Assembly: GCF_004522235.1 (NCBI RefSeq)
Contig: NZ_SDLT01000004.1
Coordinates: forward strand, 176,045 to 240,044
Origin: Amycolatopsis nivea
Lineage (GTDB): Bacteria > Actinomycetota > Actinomycetes > Mycobacteriales > Pseudonocardiaceae
Direction of reading: 5' to 3'
DNA: 64,000 nt
Part shown: positions 26,801-38,637 of the stretch, piece by piece
Numbering within the stretch: position 1 is the stretch's first letter
Layout: each line of letters opens with the position of its first letter
The notes under the pieces: generated by a model
What the model was told of the DNA's origin: nothing
Database searches by the model: none
What the model saw: the letters and a program-made list of their open reading frames with translations, nothing else
Program-made: the position numbers and the translations under genes

Positions 26801-29002
26801 GCCCGCGACACCGACGGGATCAGCATCCTGCAGCAGGCGTTCGGCCCGCGCGGGCTGGTCACCGCGCAGCAGGTTTCCCGTGGAACAACGCCGGTGCAGC
26901 GGCGCGGTCTCGAGTACTACGCGGACGGCAGCCTCGCCGCGGTGCAGGACAGTCTCGCCGGGAAGACCGCCTTCACCCGGGATCCCGCCGGCCGCGTGGT
27001 CACGGTGTCCTCCCCGACGGGCCGGGAGGAATTGCGCTACAACCCGGCCGGAGAACTGACCGCCTGGTCAGGCAGCCCCGGCCTGTCCGCCGACTACGAC
27101 TCCCTCGGCCGCCGGATCCGGCACCGCGAGGTGCATCCGGGCGGCGTGCGGGTGTGGGAATACGCCTGGACCGGCGATCTGCTCACCGGCCTGCGCACGC
27201 CGGACGGCGCGCAGTGGCGCTACCGGTACGACCCGCTCGGCCGCCGGATCGCCAAGGAACGGCTGCTCGCCGATGGTTCCGTCGCCGAATCGACCCGGTT
27301 CGTGTGGGACGGCTTCGTGCTCATCGAGCAGGTGCACACCGATCCGGCCGGAGTGCGCCGGACGACCACCTGGGAACGCAGGCCGGGCAGCGACGAACCG
27401 GTCACCCAGCTCGAACGCGGCCCCGGCGGCGACCGGTTCGCGTCCGTCGTCACCGACGCCATCGGCACGCCGACCGAACTGATCGACGAGCACGGCGGCC
27501 TCGCCTGGACCGCGCACCGTTCGCTGTGGGGCCGGGTCCAGCCCGGCGGCATCCCGCTGCAGTTCCCCGGCCAGTACGCCGACGCGGAATCCGGCCTGCA
27601 CTACAACGTTTTCCGCTACTACGACCCGGCCGCCGCGCGCTACCTCAGCCAGGACCCGCTCGGGCTGGAGGGCGGGCCGAACCCGGCCGCCTACGTCTCC
27701 GACCCGTTCGCCGCCTACGACCCGCTCGGCCTCGAAGGCTGCGGAAAGGGCAAAGGCAAGGCGACGGACCCGCCGCCCGCGGATTCCACGGCCAAGCACA
27801 ACGCCGGCAACGGCGGCGGCAGCAGCAAATCCGCCGCCGCCGACGGCGGCAAGGGCAAAGGCAAGCGCAAGCGCGACGCCGACGACGACGGCTCCAGCGG
27901 CTCCGGCGGCAAGTCGAACGCGAAGAAAAAGAAGGACCCGGACGTCTGGGACCGGATGGCGTGGAACTCGGACGCCAAGAACGCGCGCAAGAACCAGACC
28001 GGCGACAAGAACGACCCGTTCCACAAGGCCGGCAGCGACGTGGCGCAGCGGCACATCATCTCGTTCCAGAAAATGCGGGACGGGCTGAAGAATTGGGTGC
28101 ACGAGCAGCCGGTCGACAAGCAGAGCGCGCTGACGAAGAAATACGGCGAGGACGAACTGCCGAAGCTGCACAACCAGCCGAAGAACCTGCCGCTCGGCCC
28201 GCAGCACACCAACGCCGGGATCGGCGGCGTCTCCACCAGGATCGGCAACATCGAGGACGGGATCGCGGGCAAGCTCAAGGTCGGCAAGGATGACGAGATC
28301 AAGAGCGAGAACCCGAAGTGGCCGAGCGATTCGCTGGACAAGAGCGGCGGCTACAAGCACAAGGACCACCCGGATCTCGACAAGAACTGGCGTCCGATCG
28401 GGCAGCAGGCGGACCGCATCACCGATCCGAAGGAAATGAACCGGGCCACCCGCGACATCGGCGACAGCGCGGACTTCGACTGGCCCGGCGGCACGAAGGA
28501 AGAATTCGAGAAGTGGCACAAGTCCTTCCTCGACTTCACCGACCTCAAGGAAAACCCCAAGAACTACACCGAAAAAGACGTGGACGACATGATCAAGCGG
28601 TTCCACGATCTGCCCTCGCCGTCCGGGCGGCATCCGACGATCGACGAGTACAACAAGGCCCCGGACGGCAACCCGCACCGGTTTGACGACAAGGGCAACC
28701 CGGTGGACATCAACAAGGACTCGCATCCGGACTGGAAGCGCCCGGACAAGCCGCTCGACGGAAACCAGATGCGCACCGAATGGGGCAACCGGAACGAGCA
28801 GGGCATCGGACCGACCAAGAAGGACTGGGACGACCTCGAAAACGGGAAGTACGACCCGGAGGGGTGGAACGACCCGGACAAGAAGAAGTACCTGGACGAG
28901 GTCGGCGAGCCCAGCAAACAGGACGTCAAGGACGCCGCCGCGGAGGCGAAAGCCAAGTCCGACAAGCTGGCGGAGGACGCGCGGAAGAACCGCGGCTGGT
29001 GA
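23840..29002 (+). CDS. WXG100-RHS polymorphic-toxin-like protein with novel C-terminus
   Basis: 1720 residues. Residues 1-250: helical module with a WXG-like turn (SWEGGSADAYRK, about 121), then hydrophobic helices (HLISWALQVLFTLGIGMAWVV). 255-350: charged Gly/Lys/Pro linker. From about 354: DUF6531-type opening (CLTDPVVISSGEVLVEDFDLEL) and RHS/YD repeats (YTYDPDGRV, YTYDPLGRLVAQTDFDGR) to the conserved end YYDPAAARYLSQDPLGL (about 1260). 1300-1720: Lys-rich linker (GKGKGKRKRDADDD) and a polar C-terminal domain with RHIISFQKM (about 1404) and NLPLGPQHTN (about 1450), compatible with an HNH/His-Me finger nuclease but not assigned. No obvious immunity gene follows. GGAGAAAGG precedes ATG 23840. 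Confidence 0.88.
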   Translation: MSNPLVAEKKDSTSAISGISILEAGKGLKDGIESGDWAATVMGAVGVGMEALAAVMDPFGAILAAGVGWLIEHVGPLKEALDKLAGDPDQVHAYSETWKNVSKEVSSVAQDLAAQVKKDIESWEGGSADAYRKQAEEVAKTLEGAAQACEGAGSGVKTAGDVVGAVRMLVRDIIAQVVAHLISWALQVLFTLGIGMAWVVPQVVNLVAKTAKQIAELVKNLTKALKELGKLLTKARGLFDDVAKSMKSIKSGGKDATHPPKDIKTSGAKDTPNEKPPPGKDESTHTSGAHDGPGEHKGGANHEPPPREPGKDKGGSGGGAGTNDRGGNERSDPAKDKDKTEASNAKNEGDGDPPCLTDPVVISSGEVLVEDFDLELAHLLVRRTHRSSYRSGRWFGSTWTSTVDQRLEYGEEYLRYYGPEGVILYYPMPAGDEPVLPLEGARWPLTKHADGSCTIEQVRPDRTMRFSGEGKTLPLRSIEDADGSRTELSYSDTGAPVLLTHSSGIQVGFRTNGHRITELRMIGAGPAPDVVVRGYRYNYQGHLSEVVNSSGTAKRYTYDPDGRVTSWEDRNGVSYRYVYDAEGRCVRTEGAQGFYNGAFEYNTAARITRFTDSLGHVSEYEYNLEGRPVRETDPLGNMTLSEWDRYGNLLRRVDPLGRVTEYTYADDGTPLTIARPDGSLAELEHDGAELAAITVYGNGRSWQRRYDQPGSALELPEFFATEPEAADPAAELDQFGRPRSAPEVGGGRTQLGWTVDGKPASRIGVRRERALWRYDREGNEIEHVDELGRVTRREYGPFDVVTAVVDPSGARTSYTYDTELRLTSVTDPLNRTWTYTYDPLGRLVAQTDFDGRTRTYAYDAAGQPIRVTEPDGSVTENEYDLLGNRVEVRGPHRTVRYAYDPVGNVVRVESADSVVEFDRDLYGRVVREAIDGVEVRFAYDEQGQTIRRRTPSGAESVWTLDEEDRPVSLTTAGHTVRYRLDDEGRVLARDTDGISILQQAFGPRGLVTAQQVSRGTTPVQRRGLEYYADGSLAAVQDSLAGKTAFTRDPAGRVVTVSSPTGREELRYNPAGELTAWSGSPGLSADYDSLGRRIRHREVHPGGVRVWEYAWTGDLLTGLRTPDGAQWRYRYDPLGRRIAKERLLADGSVAESTRFVWDGFVLIEQVHTDPAGVRRTTTWERRPGSDEPVTQLERGPGGDRFASVVTDAIGTPTELIDEHGGLAWTAHRSLWGRVQPGGIPLQFPGQYADAESGLHYNVFRYYDPAAARYLSQDPLGLEGGPNPAAYVSDPFAAYDPLGLEGCGKGKGKATDPPPADSTAKHNAGNGGGSSKSAAADGGKGKGKRKRDADDDGSSGSGGKSNAKKKKDPDVWDRMAWNSDAKNARKNQTGDKNDPFHKAGSDVAQRHIISFQKMRDGLKNWVHEQPVDKQSALTKKYGEDELPKLHNQPKNLPLGPQHTNAGIGGVSTRIGNIEDGIAGKLKVGKDDEIKSENPKWPSDSLDKSGGYKHKDHPDLDKNWRPIGQQADRITDPKEMNRATRDIGDSADFDWPGGTKEEFEKWHKSFLDFTDLKENPKNYTEKDVDDMIKRFHDLPSPSGRHPTIDEYNKAPDGNPHRFDDKGNPVDINKDSHPDWKRPDKPLDGNQMRTEWGNRNEQGIGPTKKDWDDLENGKYDPEGWNDPDKKKYLDEVGEPSKQDVKDAAAEAKAKSDKLAEDARKNRGW

Positions 29003-29006
29003 TCTC

Positions 29007-29039
29007 CGGAGCCCGGCACGAGAACCGGGCCGGGCTCCG
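29007..29039. terminator. Terminator hairpin after the RHS gene
   Basis: 11-bp inverted repeat CGGAGCCCGGC (29007-29017) with its complement at 29029-29039 and an 11-nt loop, four bases beyond the RHS stop and 6 bp from the convergent gene end at 29046. Confidence 0.8.
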
Positions 29040-29045
29040 CGGACG

Positions 29046-29462
29046 TCAGGCGGTTTCCTCCGCGTCGCGGGCGGCGAACACCTCGCGCGCGGCGAAGGTG
29101 GCGTTCAGCGCTCGCGGGAATCCCGCGTAGACCGCCGAGTGCATGAGCGCCTCGGTGATTTCCTCGCGGCTGAGCCCGACGTTCAGCGCCGCGCCGATGT
29201 GCACCTTCAGCTGCGGTTCGCAGCCGCCGAGCGCGGTCAGCACGCCGAGGGTGACGAGCTGGCGGCTGCGCGGGTCGAGGCCGGGCCGGTCGTACATGTC
29301 GCCGAACGCGAACGCGGCCACGTGGTGCCCGAGCGCGGGGTTGATGTCGGCGAGGGAATCGATGACGGCTTCGCCCTGGTGACCGTCTATGCGGGACAGC
29401 ACCTCGATGCCGTGCTTGCGGCGGGCGAGGTTTTCCGGGCTGTCGATGTCGTACTGGGTCAC
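29046..29462 (-). CDS. Carboxymuconolactone decarboxylase family protein
   Basis: 138 residues of the CMD/AhpD-like fold (RRKHGIEVLSRIDG ... AFAFGDMYDRPGLDPRSRQLVTLGVLTALGGCEPQLKVHIGAALNVGLSREEITEALMHSAVYAGFPRALNATFAA). The single Cys in GGCEPQ and the EPQLKVHI/HSAVYAGFPRA motifs fit the decarboxylase (PcaC-like) subgroup rather than CxxC peroxiredoxin-type AhpD. GTG 29462 overlaps the MerR stop by four bases, so expression is coupled to that regulator. Confidence 0.85.
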   Translation of the reverse strand: MTQYDIDSPENLARRKHGIEVLSRIDGHQGEAVIDSLADINPALGHHVAAFAFGDMYDRPGLDPRSRQLVTLGVLTALGGCEPQLKVHIGAALNVGLSREEITEALMHSAVYAGFPRALNATFAAREVFAARDAEETA

Positions 29463-29923
29463 GGCAGGGGGCCTTCCTGGTAAGTGGCGATCTTGTATTC
29501 GGTGGCGGCGAGGGAGAGCTGCAGCTGAGCGATCTGCGCGCGCAAGGTGTCGCGGTGCTCCAGGAGCATTTCGCGCCGTTCGGGCACGGTGTCCGCGCCG
29601 GACTCGATCAGCTCGACGTAGCGGCGCAGGTCGCTGATCGACATGCCGGACACGCGCATCCGCGTCAGGAACACCAGCCGGCGCACCGACGCGGCGTCGT
29701 AAACGCGGTGCCCGGCGCTGTCCCGGGCGACCTGGACGAGCCCGATCCGCTCGTAGTACCGCAGCGTGTGCGGGTTCAGCCCGAGGTGCTCCGCCGTGGT
29801 CGCGATGTCCCACTCGTTCGCGTCGTCGTCCCGGGCCAGTTCCCGCAGCGCTTCGACCGACACCGTGCCCGGCGGGTCGATCGCCAGCCGCAGCGCTTCG
29901 GTCAGCGCGTCTTCCTTCTCCAT
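29459..29923 (-). CDS. MerR-family transcriptional regulator
   Basis: 154 residues. An extra 35-residue N-terminal stretch precedes the MerR winged helix (WDIATTAEHLGLNPHTLRYYERIGLVQVARDSAGHRVYDAASVRRLVFLTRMRVSGMSI), then the dimerisation coiled coil (RREMLLEHRDTLRAQIAQLQLSLAATEYKIATYQEG). No metal-binding cysteines are present, so it resembles the drug/aldehyde-responsive (NmlR-like) group. Upstream of the coupled CMD gene. Confidence 0.88.
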   Translation of the reverse strand: MEKEDALTEALRLAIDPPGTVSVEALRELARDDDANEWDIATTAEHLGLNPHTLRYYERIGLVQVARDSAGHRVYDAASVRRLVFLTRMRVSGMSISDLRRYVELIESGADTVPERREMLLEHRDTLRAQIAQLQLSLAATEYKIATYQEGPLP

Positions 29924-29964
29924 GCCGAAGACGCTAAGCCTGTGAGCGCGCTCAAACGCAAGCG

Positions 29965-32590
<2,626 letters not shown>

Positions 32591-32653
32591 TCATATGTTA
32601 GGTCGTCACTCGTCTCGGGGGAAGCCCCGCGGGGCGCTAAAGTCCCAGATCAG

Positions 32654-33313
32654 ATGAGTGAATCGCGAGAGACTCCGAGGAACGACGTGGCCGAGACCCA
32701 GGCTGAACCCACACCGCTGCGGCGAAAGCCGGTTCAGCAACGCAGCGCCCGGCGAGTGGAACAGATGCTGGACGCGAGCGCCGTGCTCATCGACGAGCTG
32801 GGCTACGACGCGCTCACCACCACGCTGATCGCCAAACGCGCGGGCGTCGCGGTCGGGTCGCTGTACCAGTTCTTCCCGGACAAACGCGCGGTCGTGCAGG
32901 CGCTGACGCAACGGAACCTGGAACGGTTCGTGGCCGCGGTGAACGAGCGGCTGCAGCAGCTGAGCCCGGAGCACTGGTGGAACATCGTCGACTCGGTGCT
33001 CGACATCTACCTGCAGATGCACCGCGAGGTGCCGGGATTCTCGAAGGTCCACTTCGGAGACGTCATCGACGTCCGGCTGCTGGCTGACGACCGCGACAAC
33101 AACTCGGTCATCGCGGATTCGCTGGTCGAAATCCTGCGCGGACACGTCGACCGCCCCGCCGACGAACTCCGGTTCGCCATCGCGATCGCCAACGAAACGG
33201 CGGACGCGCTGCTGAAACTCGCCTTCCGCCGCGACCCGAACGGGGACGAGCGGATCGTCGCCGAGGCCAAGCACGTGGTGAAGGGTTACCTGGCAAGCAA
33301 ATTCGGCGACTGA
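32654..33313 (+). CDS. TetR-family transcriptional regulator
   Basis: 219 residues. The HTH is at about 28-75 (QQRSARRVEQMLDASAVLIDELGYDALTTTLIAKRAGVAVGSLYQFFPDKRAVVQAL), the C-terminal ligand domain diverse. ATG 32654 has no Shine-Dalgarno but TAAAGT (32638-32643) lies ten bases upstream, suggesting a leaderless transcript; GTG 32687, with GAGGA upstream, is the alternative. Divergent from the beta-glucosidase operon, its likely target. A short inverted repeat CACCC-TCGC-GGGTG (32563-32576) in the spacer is a possible operator. Confidence 0.87.
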   Translation: MSESRETPRNDVAETQAEPTPLRRKPVQQRSARRVEQMLDASAVLIDELGYDALTTTLIAKRAGVAVGSLYQFFPDKRAVVQALTQRNLERFVAAVNERLQQLSPEHWWNIVDSVLDIYLQMHREVPGFSKVHFGDVIDVRLLADDRDNNSVIADSLVEILRGHVDRPADELRFAIAIANETADALLKLAFRRDPNGDERIVAEAKHVVKGYLASKFGD

Positions 33314-33317
33314 ACGC

Positions 33318-34505
33318 TTAACCGAAGTTCTGGCCCTCGCCGCGGTAAGTCGGGACGGTTCGCTCCACCTGGCTGCCGCGGACGAGGTGATACGCCAGGA
33401 ACCGTTCGGCCAGTTCCCCGGCTTTCGCGTGGCGCAGCCAGACCCGGTCGCCGAGGCGCAGCGTGCGCGCGGCCTCGCCGGTCACCGGGGTCTGCACCTC
33501 GCCGGCGCCCTCGAAACCCAGCAGGCGCAAGCCTTCCGGCAGGTACGGCGACGGTTCGCGCGACGGGCCGGTCGGTCCCGAGGCGATGTATCCGCCGGAG
33601 TACAGCGTCGCGACGTTCTTCGCCGGGCGGCGCACCACCGGCAGCGCGAACAACGCGGCCGGGCGCGGCTGGAAGTGCGAATAGCCGTCGAACAGCGTCG
33701 GGGCGAGGAAGCCGGAACCGGCGGCGATCTCGGTGACCACGTCCTCCGCGCCGGTGGTCTCGATGCTTCCGGTGCCGCCGCCGTTGACGAACTCCAGGTC
33801 AGCGACCTCGCGCACGGCCCGCACCGCCGCCCCTCGGCGACGGGCGAGTTCAGCCGCGGAACGACGTTGCATCCAGCCGATCACCCGGTTTTGCAGGCCT
33901 TTTCCGGCGGCGTCGCCGAGTCCGGCGATCTGGCCTTCGTACGCCATCATCCCGACCAGACGGAAACCCGGCCGCGCGACGATCTTCCGCGCCACCGCGA
34001 CGGCTTGCGCCGGTTTGAACACCGGCGAACGCCGAGTGCCGACGTGCACGCCGGGCAGCGGACGCCAGGACGCGTCGAGTTCGAGGCACACTCGGATGTC
34101 CGGGTGGCCGTGGCCGAGCGCGGCGTCGACGAGGTCGAGGTGTTCGGTCGAATCGACCATGATCGTGATCGCCGCGCGGGCGCGTTCGCTCGCGGCCAGC
34201 CGGCGGAGCGCTTCGTGGTCGGCAGTCGGGTACGCGACCACGATGTCGTCGGAAGTGCCCAGCCCAGCGTGCCAAACGGCCTCGGCGAGCGAGTAGCACA
34301 TCAGGCCTTCGAAGCCGTCTCGCGCGAGCGCTCGTTCCAGCAGCGCACGACAGCGCACGGACTTGCTGACCACCCGGATCGGCTTGCCCGCGGCCCGGCG
34401 CAGCAGGTCGTCGGCGTTGGCGTCGAAGGCGTCCAGGTCGACGATCGCGAGCGGCGGATCCAGGTCCTTCGTCGCGAGGTCGTACCCGTGCGCTGAGGTG
34501 GTCAC
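33318..34505 (-). CDS. Alanine racemase-fold PLP enzyme (D-threonine aldolase/amino acid deaminase-like)
   Basis: 395 residues. N-terminal PLP-binding barrel: PLAIVDLDAFDANADDLLRRAAGKPIRVVSKSVRCRALLE, with Lys48 of VSKSVR as the likely Schiff-base residue; glycine-rich phosphate site VNGGGTGSIETT; C-terminal beta domain with DRVWLRHAKAGELAERF, where D-threonine aldolases and D-serine dehydratases bind a metal. The exact reaction (D-amino acid aldol cleavage or deamination) is not decidable. GTG 34505 start. Divergent from a flavoprotein gene across a 100-bp spacer. Confidence 0.8.
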   Translation of the reverse strand: MTTSAHGYDLATKDLDPPLAIVDLDAFDANADDLLRRAAGKPIRVVSKSVRCRALLERALARDGFEGLMCYSLAEAVWHAGLGTSDDIVVAYPTADHEALRRLAASERARAAITIMVDSTEHLDLVDAALGHGHPDIRVCLELDASWRPLPGVHVGTRRSPVFKPAQAVAVARKIVARPGFRLVGMMAYEGQIAGLGDAAGKGLQNRVIGWMQRRSAAELARRRGAAVRAVREVADLEFVNGGGTGSIETTGAEDVVTEIAAGSGFLAPTLFDGYSHFQPRPAALFALPVVRRPAKNVATLYSGGYIASGPTGPSREPSPYLPEGLRLLGFEGAGEVQTPVTGEAARTLRLGDRVWLRHAKAGELAERFLAYHLVRGSQVERTVPTYRGEGQNFG

Positions 34506-34507
34506 GC

Positions 34508-34559
34508 CACTTACGGTACGACAACAACGCTTGAAACGCGAATAGTATTCACTTACGGT
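34508..34559. promoter_or_regulatory. Direct repeats CACTTACGGT in divergent promoter region
   Basis: CACTTACGGT occurs at 34508-34517 and 34550-34559, 42 bp apart, about four helical turns. TTGAAA (34531-34536), 17 bp and TACGGT (34554-34559) form a plausible -35/-10 pair for the flavoprotein gene, so the second copy overlaps that -10. Confidence 0.5.
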
Positions 34560-34605
34560 TCCGGCATCTATCGTGGGAACCTTCCAGCGAAGAACAGGTG
34601 CCGCA

Positions 34606-35907
34606 ATGACGTGGAGCAACTGGGCCGGAACGGCCAAGGCCACCCCGCAGCGGGTGCACCGGCCGCGCAGCACGGCGGAGATCGCCGAGGTCGTGGCCGG
34701 GGTCGCCGACGCCGGGCGCCGCGTGCGGGCGTGGGGCAGCGGGCATTCGTTCACCGCGATCGCCGCCGCTGATTCCGACGCGCTCGACCTGACCGCGTGG
34801 ACGGGCATCGAACGCGCTGACCTGGAAACGCAGCAGGTCACGGTCCGTTCCGGCACTACTTTGCGCACCCTGAACGCCGCTCTCGACGCGCTCGGGCTGG
34901 CCATGACGAATCTCGGCGACATCGACGCGCAGACCATCGCGGGCGCGATTTCCACCGGCACGCACGGCACCGGTGCGCGGTTCGGCGGGATCTCGACGCA
35001 GATCGTCGCGCTGGAGCTCGTGCTCGCGGACGGGTCGGTGGTCCGCTGCTCGGCTGACGAGCGTCCGGAGTTGTTCCACGCCGCCCGTGTCGGTCTTGGC
35101 GCACTGGGCGTGATCAGCACGGTGACGCTGCAGTGCGAACCGTCCTTTGTGCTCTCCGCGCAGGAACGCCCGGAGCCGCTGGAGCAGGTCCTCGACGGCT
35201 TCGACGACAACGCGGCGAGCAACGACCACTTCGAGTTCTACTGGTTTCCCTACGGCAGCAAGGCGTTGGTGAAGCGCAACAACCGCCTGCCGCTGGACGC
35301 CGAGCGGAAACCGTTGTCCCGCTTGAAGCAGTTCGTGGACTACGAGCTCACCGAGAACATCGCGTTCGGCGGGCTGTGTCGGCTCGGCCGCGCGGTGCCG
35401 AAGCTGGTGCGGCCGCTCGGCGCGTTCGCCTCCCAGGTGTCCTCGCCGCGGGAGTACAGCGACCTGTCGCATCGCGTGTTCGTGACCCATCGCGGGGTGC
35501 GGTTCGTGGAGTCGGAGTACGCGGTGCCGCGCGAATCCGTGCTCGACGTGCTGGCCGAGCTGCGCGGGGTGGTGCCGCGGCTGAAAGATCCGGTGGCGTT
35601 CCCGGTCGAGGTGCGGGTGGCCGCGGCGGACGACATCTGGCTGTCCACCGCGAACGGCCGCGATTCCGCCTACATCGCGATCCACCAGTTCCTCGGCATG
35701 CCCTACCGCGAGTACTTCACTGCGTTCGAAAACGTCGTGGGCCAGGTCGGCGGACGACCGCACTGGGGCAAAATGCACGACCTCGACGCGTCCGTGCTGC
35801 GCACCCGCTACCCGCACTTCGACGATTTCCTGCGGATCCGCAAGGAGTGCGACCCGGCCGGGACGTTCACCAACACCTATCTCGACCGGGTACTCGGCAG
35901 CGTCTGA
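34606..35907 (+). CDS. FAD-linked D-arabinono-1,4-lactone oxidase-like (ALO/GulO) protein
   Basis: 433 residues. FAD_binding_4 domain (about 15-180): VHRPRSTAEIAEVVAGV, RAWGSGHSFTAIAA with the His that can attach FAD covalently, GAISTGTHGTGARFGGISTQI. C-terminal ALO domain ends HWGKMHDLDASVLRTRYPHFDDFLRIRKECDPAGTFTNTYLDRVLG, the family's hallmark. Oxidises a sugar acid lactone or alditol with O2 or another acceptor. ATG 34606 (MTWSNWAG). Confidence 0.88.
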   Translation: MTWSNWAGTAKATPQRVHRPRSTAEIAEVVAGVADAGRRVRAWGSGHSFTAIAAADSDALDLTAWTGIERADLETQQVTVRSGTTLRTLNAALDALGLAMTNLGDIDAQTIAGAISTGTHGTGARFGGISTQIVALELVLADGSVVRCSADERPELFHAARVGLGALGVISTVTLQCEPSFVLSAQERPEPLEQVLDGFDDNAASNDHFEFYWFPYGSKALVKRNNRLPLDAERKPLSRLKQFVDYELTENIAFGGLCRLGRAVPKLVRPLGAFASQVSSPREYSDLSHRVFVTHRGVRFVESEYAVPRESVLDVLAELRGVVPRLKDPVAFPVEVRVAAADDIWLSTANGRDSAYIAIHQFLGMPYREYFTAFENVVGQVGGRPHWGKMHDLDASVLRTRYPHFDDFLRIRKECDPAGTFTNTYLDRVLGSV

Positions 35908-35919
35908 TCAGCCCGGGGA

Positions 35920-36863
<944 letters not shown>

Positions 36864-36864
<1 letters not shown>

Positions 36865-37514
36865 CAGATCCGGGACAACGCGTCGGCGATGGAAGCGTCG
36901 CCGGAGACCAGCTCCAGCGTGCGCCGGGCCGTCGCCGGAGTGTCGAGCAGCGCCAGCAGCACCGCGGCGACGTCCTCGCGCGGGATCTCCCCACCCCCGA
37001 CCTTCTCCGCGATCTTCACCTGGCCGGTGCCGGAATCGTTGGTCAGGCGGCCGGGGCGCAGGATCGTCCAGTCGAGGTCGCGGGCCTTGAGGTCCTCCTC
37101 CGCGGCGCGCTTGGCCCGCAGGTAGGCGGCGAAAACCGGTTCGAAGCCGGGGTCGTCCGCCTTGTCCGCGTTGATCGAGCCGACCTGGATGAACCGGCGG
37201 ACGCCCGCCCGCTGCGCGGCGTCGGCGAACAGCACTGCCGCGCCGCGGTCGACGGTGTCCTTGCGGCCTTCGCCGCTGCCCGGGCCTGCCCCGGCGGAGA
37301 ACACCGCGGCGTCCGCGCCCTCGAGCACCTTGGCCACAGCGTCCACATCGGACTTTTCGAGGTCGAGCACGACAGTCTCGGCGCCGACGGCGGTGAGGTC
37401 GGCTTCGTGCTCGGGGTTGCGCACGATGCCGACCGGCGCGTCGTGCCGCTGCGCGAGCAGCTTTTCCAGGTGCAGGGCGATCTGGCCGTGTCCGCCAGCA
37501 ATGACGACTCGCAT
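36864..37514 (-). CDS. NAD(P)-binding SDR (atypical SDR5-like) protein
   Basis: 216 residues with glycine-rich VVIAGGHGQIALHLEKLLAQRHD at the start, DLEKSD at the adenine site, ADAAVFSAGAG and YLRAKRAAEEDLKARDLDWTILRPGRLTND. These are the marks of YwnB/BVR-B-like atypical SDRs (NmrA-like), often NADPH sensors or reductases. Translationally coupled to the atypical PRPP synthetase gene downstream. Confidence 0.85.
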
Positions 37515-37555
37515 GAGCCTGACTCTATCGCCGCGCGCGGCCCGAGGCCGGTGCT

Positions 37556-38218
37556 TCAGTCCGCCTCGGCGGGGACCGGGGCGTCGGAGTCCTCGCGCAG
37601 CAGCAGGTCGTAGGCCATCTCGTTGACCCAGCGCGAAACCGGGTCCTCCTGCAGCAGCACCCGGTCGTGGTGGGTGTCGAGGTCGAGGTCGGCGGTGGCG
37701 TACGGGTCGGCGGTGACGACCGCGAGCCCGTACGCGCGGGCGCGCGGCAGGCAGTTCGTCACGTAGTCATCGGTCAGCACGGCAGGCGATGGGAGCACCA
37801 TCGCGGCCTCGCCGTAGCGCGAAAAGGGCACCGCGGAGGCCATCGCGGTCCGCCAGTGCCGGGCGACCGCGAGGACGCCGATGATCTCGGCGGCCGGCGC
37901 GGGTGCGGTCGCGGCCAGCTCTGGCCAGGTCCAGGTGTCGACGAGGGCGCGATCGGCGACGGGACCGACACCCATCGCGATCCGCTCCGCGTGCACGTCG
38001 GTCTTGAGCTTCGCGACGATGCTGACCTTGCGGCCGAGCAGGGTCGTCGCGGGCAGCACCACGCCGTTCCAGCCCAGAAGGGCCGCGGCCTTGCGCGCCA
38101 GCTCGTCGACGCTCGCGGGGAGCTCGATCGGCGGCAGCACCCGGCTCGCCGTCGTCCGGCTGCGCTTCGCACCGCCGGCGACCGTCGAGCGCTCGGTGTT
38201 CTGTGGGGTAGCCGCCAC
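37556..38218 (-). CDS. Hypothetical protein
   Basis: 220 residues from GTG 38218, which has AGGAGG seven bases upstream; the upstream open extension is not needed. Basic N-terminal tail (STVAGGAKRSRTTASRVLPP) then an alpha/beta domain (SVDELARKAAALLGWNGVVLPATTLLGRKVSIVAKLKTDV ... WTWPELAATA ... SRYGEAAMVLPSPAVLTDDYVTNCLPRARAYGLAVVTAD). I do not recognise it. It is the first gene read toward the SDR/PRPP synthetase pair, 41 bp away, possibly co-transcribed. Confidence 0.7.
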   Translation of the reverse strand: MAATPQNTERSTVAGGAKRSRTTASRVLPPIELPASVDELARKAAALLGWNGVVLPATTLLGRKVSIVAKLKTDVHAERIAMGVGPVADRALVDTWTWPELAATAPAPAAEIIGVLAVARHWRTAMASAVPFSRYGEAAMVLPSPAVLTDDYVTNCLPRARAYGLAVVTADPYATADLDLDTHHDRVLLQEDPVSRWVNEMAYDLLLREDSDAPVPAEAD

Positions 38219-38637
38219 GAGTCCGCCTCCTTCAAGCACCTGTTCCCGTGTACCGGCGAAAACCGGTACATGAACTGAGTACCAGGGCAAAGACGCGAGG
38301 TCTCCGGGTTGCCCCGCCGCGTGCGATCGGCGGCGCTCAGCGGTCGGTGACCGGTCGGTGGGCGGTCGTTCGACTTCAGCCCGACCGTGCGGCCAACCGA
38401 GTGAGACGGGGGTGAGTGGTGGGCACGGAGCGCTTCCGCCGGGTGTCGCGCCACCCCTCGCGGGGCAGGGCAAGCGGCGCAGTTCCTTACTCCGATCGGC
38501 CTAATCAACGCGGTTCCACAGTGGACTTCCGCTGGTCACGGGCGTCACCCGGTTGGCGGGTGAGCTTCGCCGCAGCGGGGGTTCGCGTCTCCGGTTTAGG
38601 GTTACCCGTCGGTCAAGTACCCGCCGGGAGGACCAGG
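38219..38637. promoter_or_regulatory. Divergent intergenic region with TGTACCGG inverted repeat
   Basis: A 419-bp spacer. TGTACCGG (38249-38256), six bases, CCGGTACA (38263-38270) forms a perfect 8-bp inverted repeat about 30 bp upstream of the minus-strand GTG 38218, a candidate operator. No gene, tRNA or larger repeat is visible in the remainder. Confidence 0.45.
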
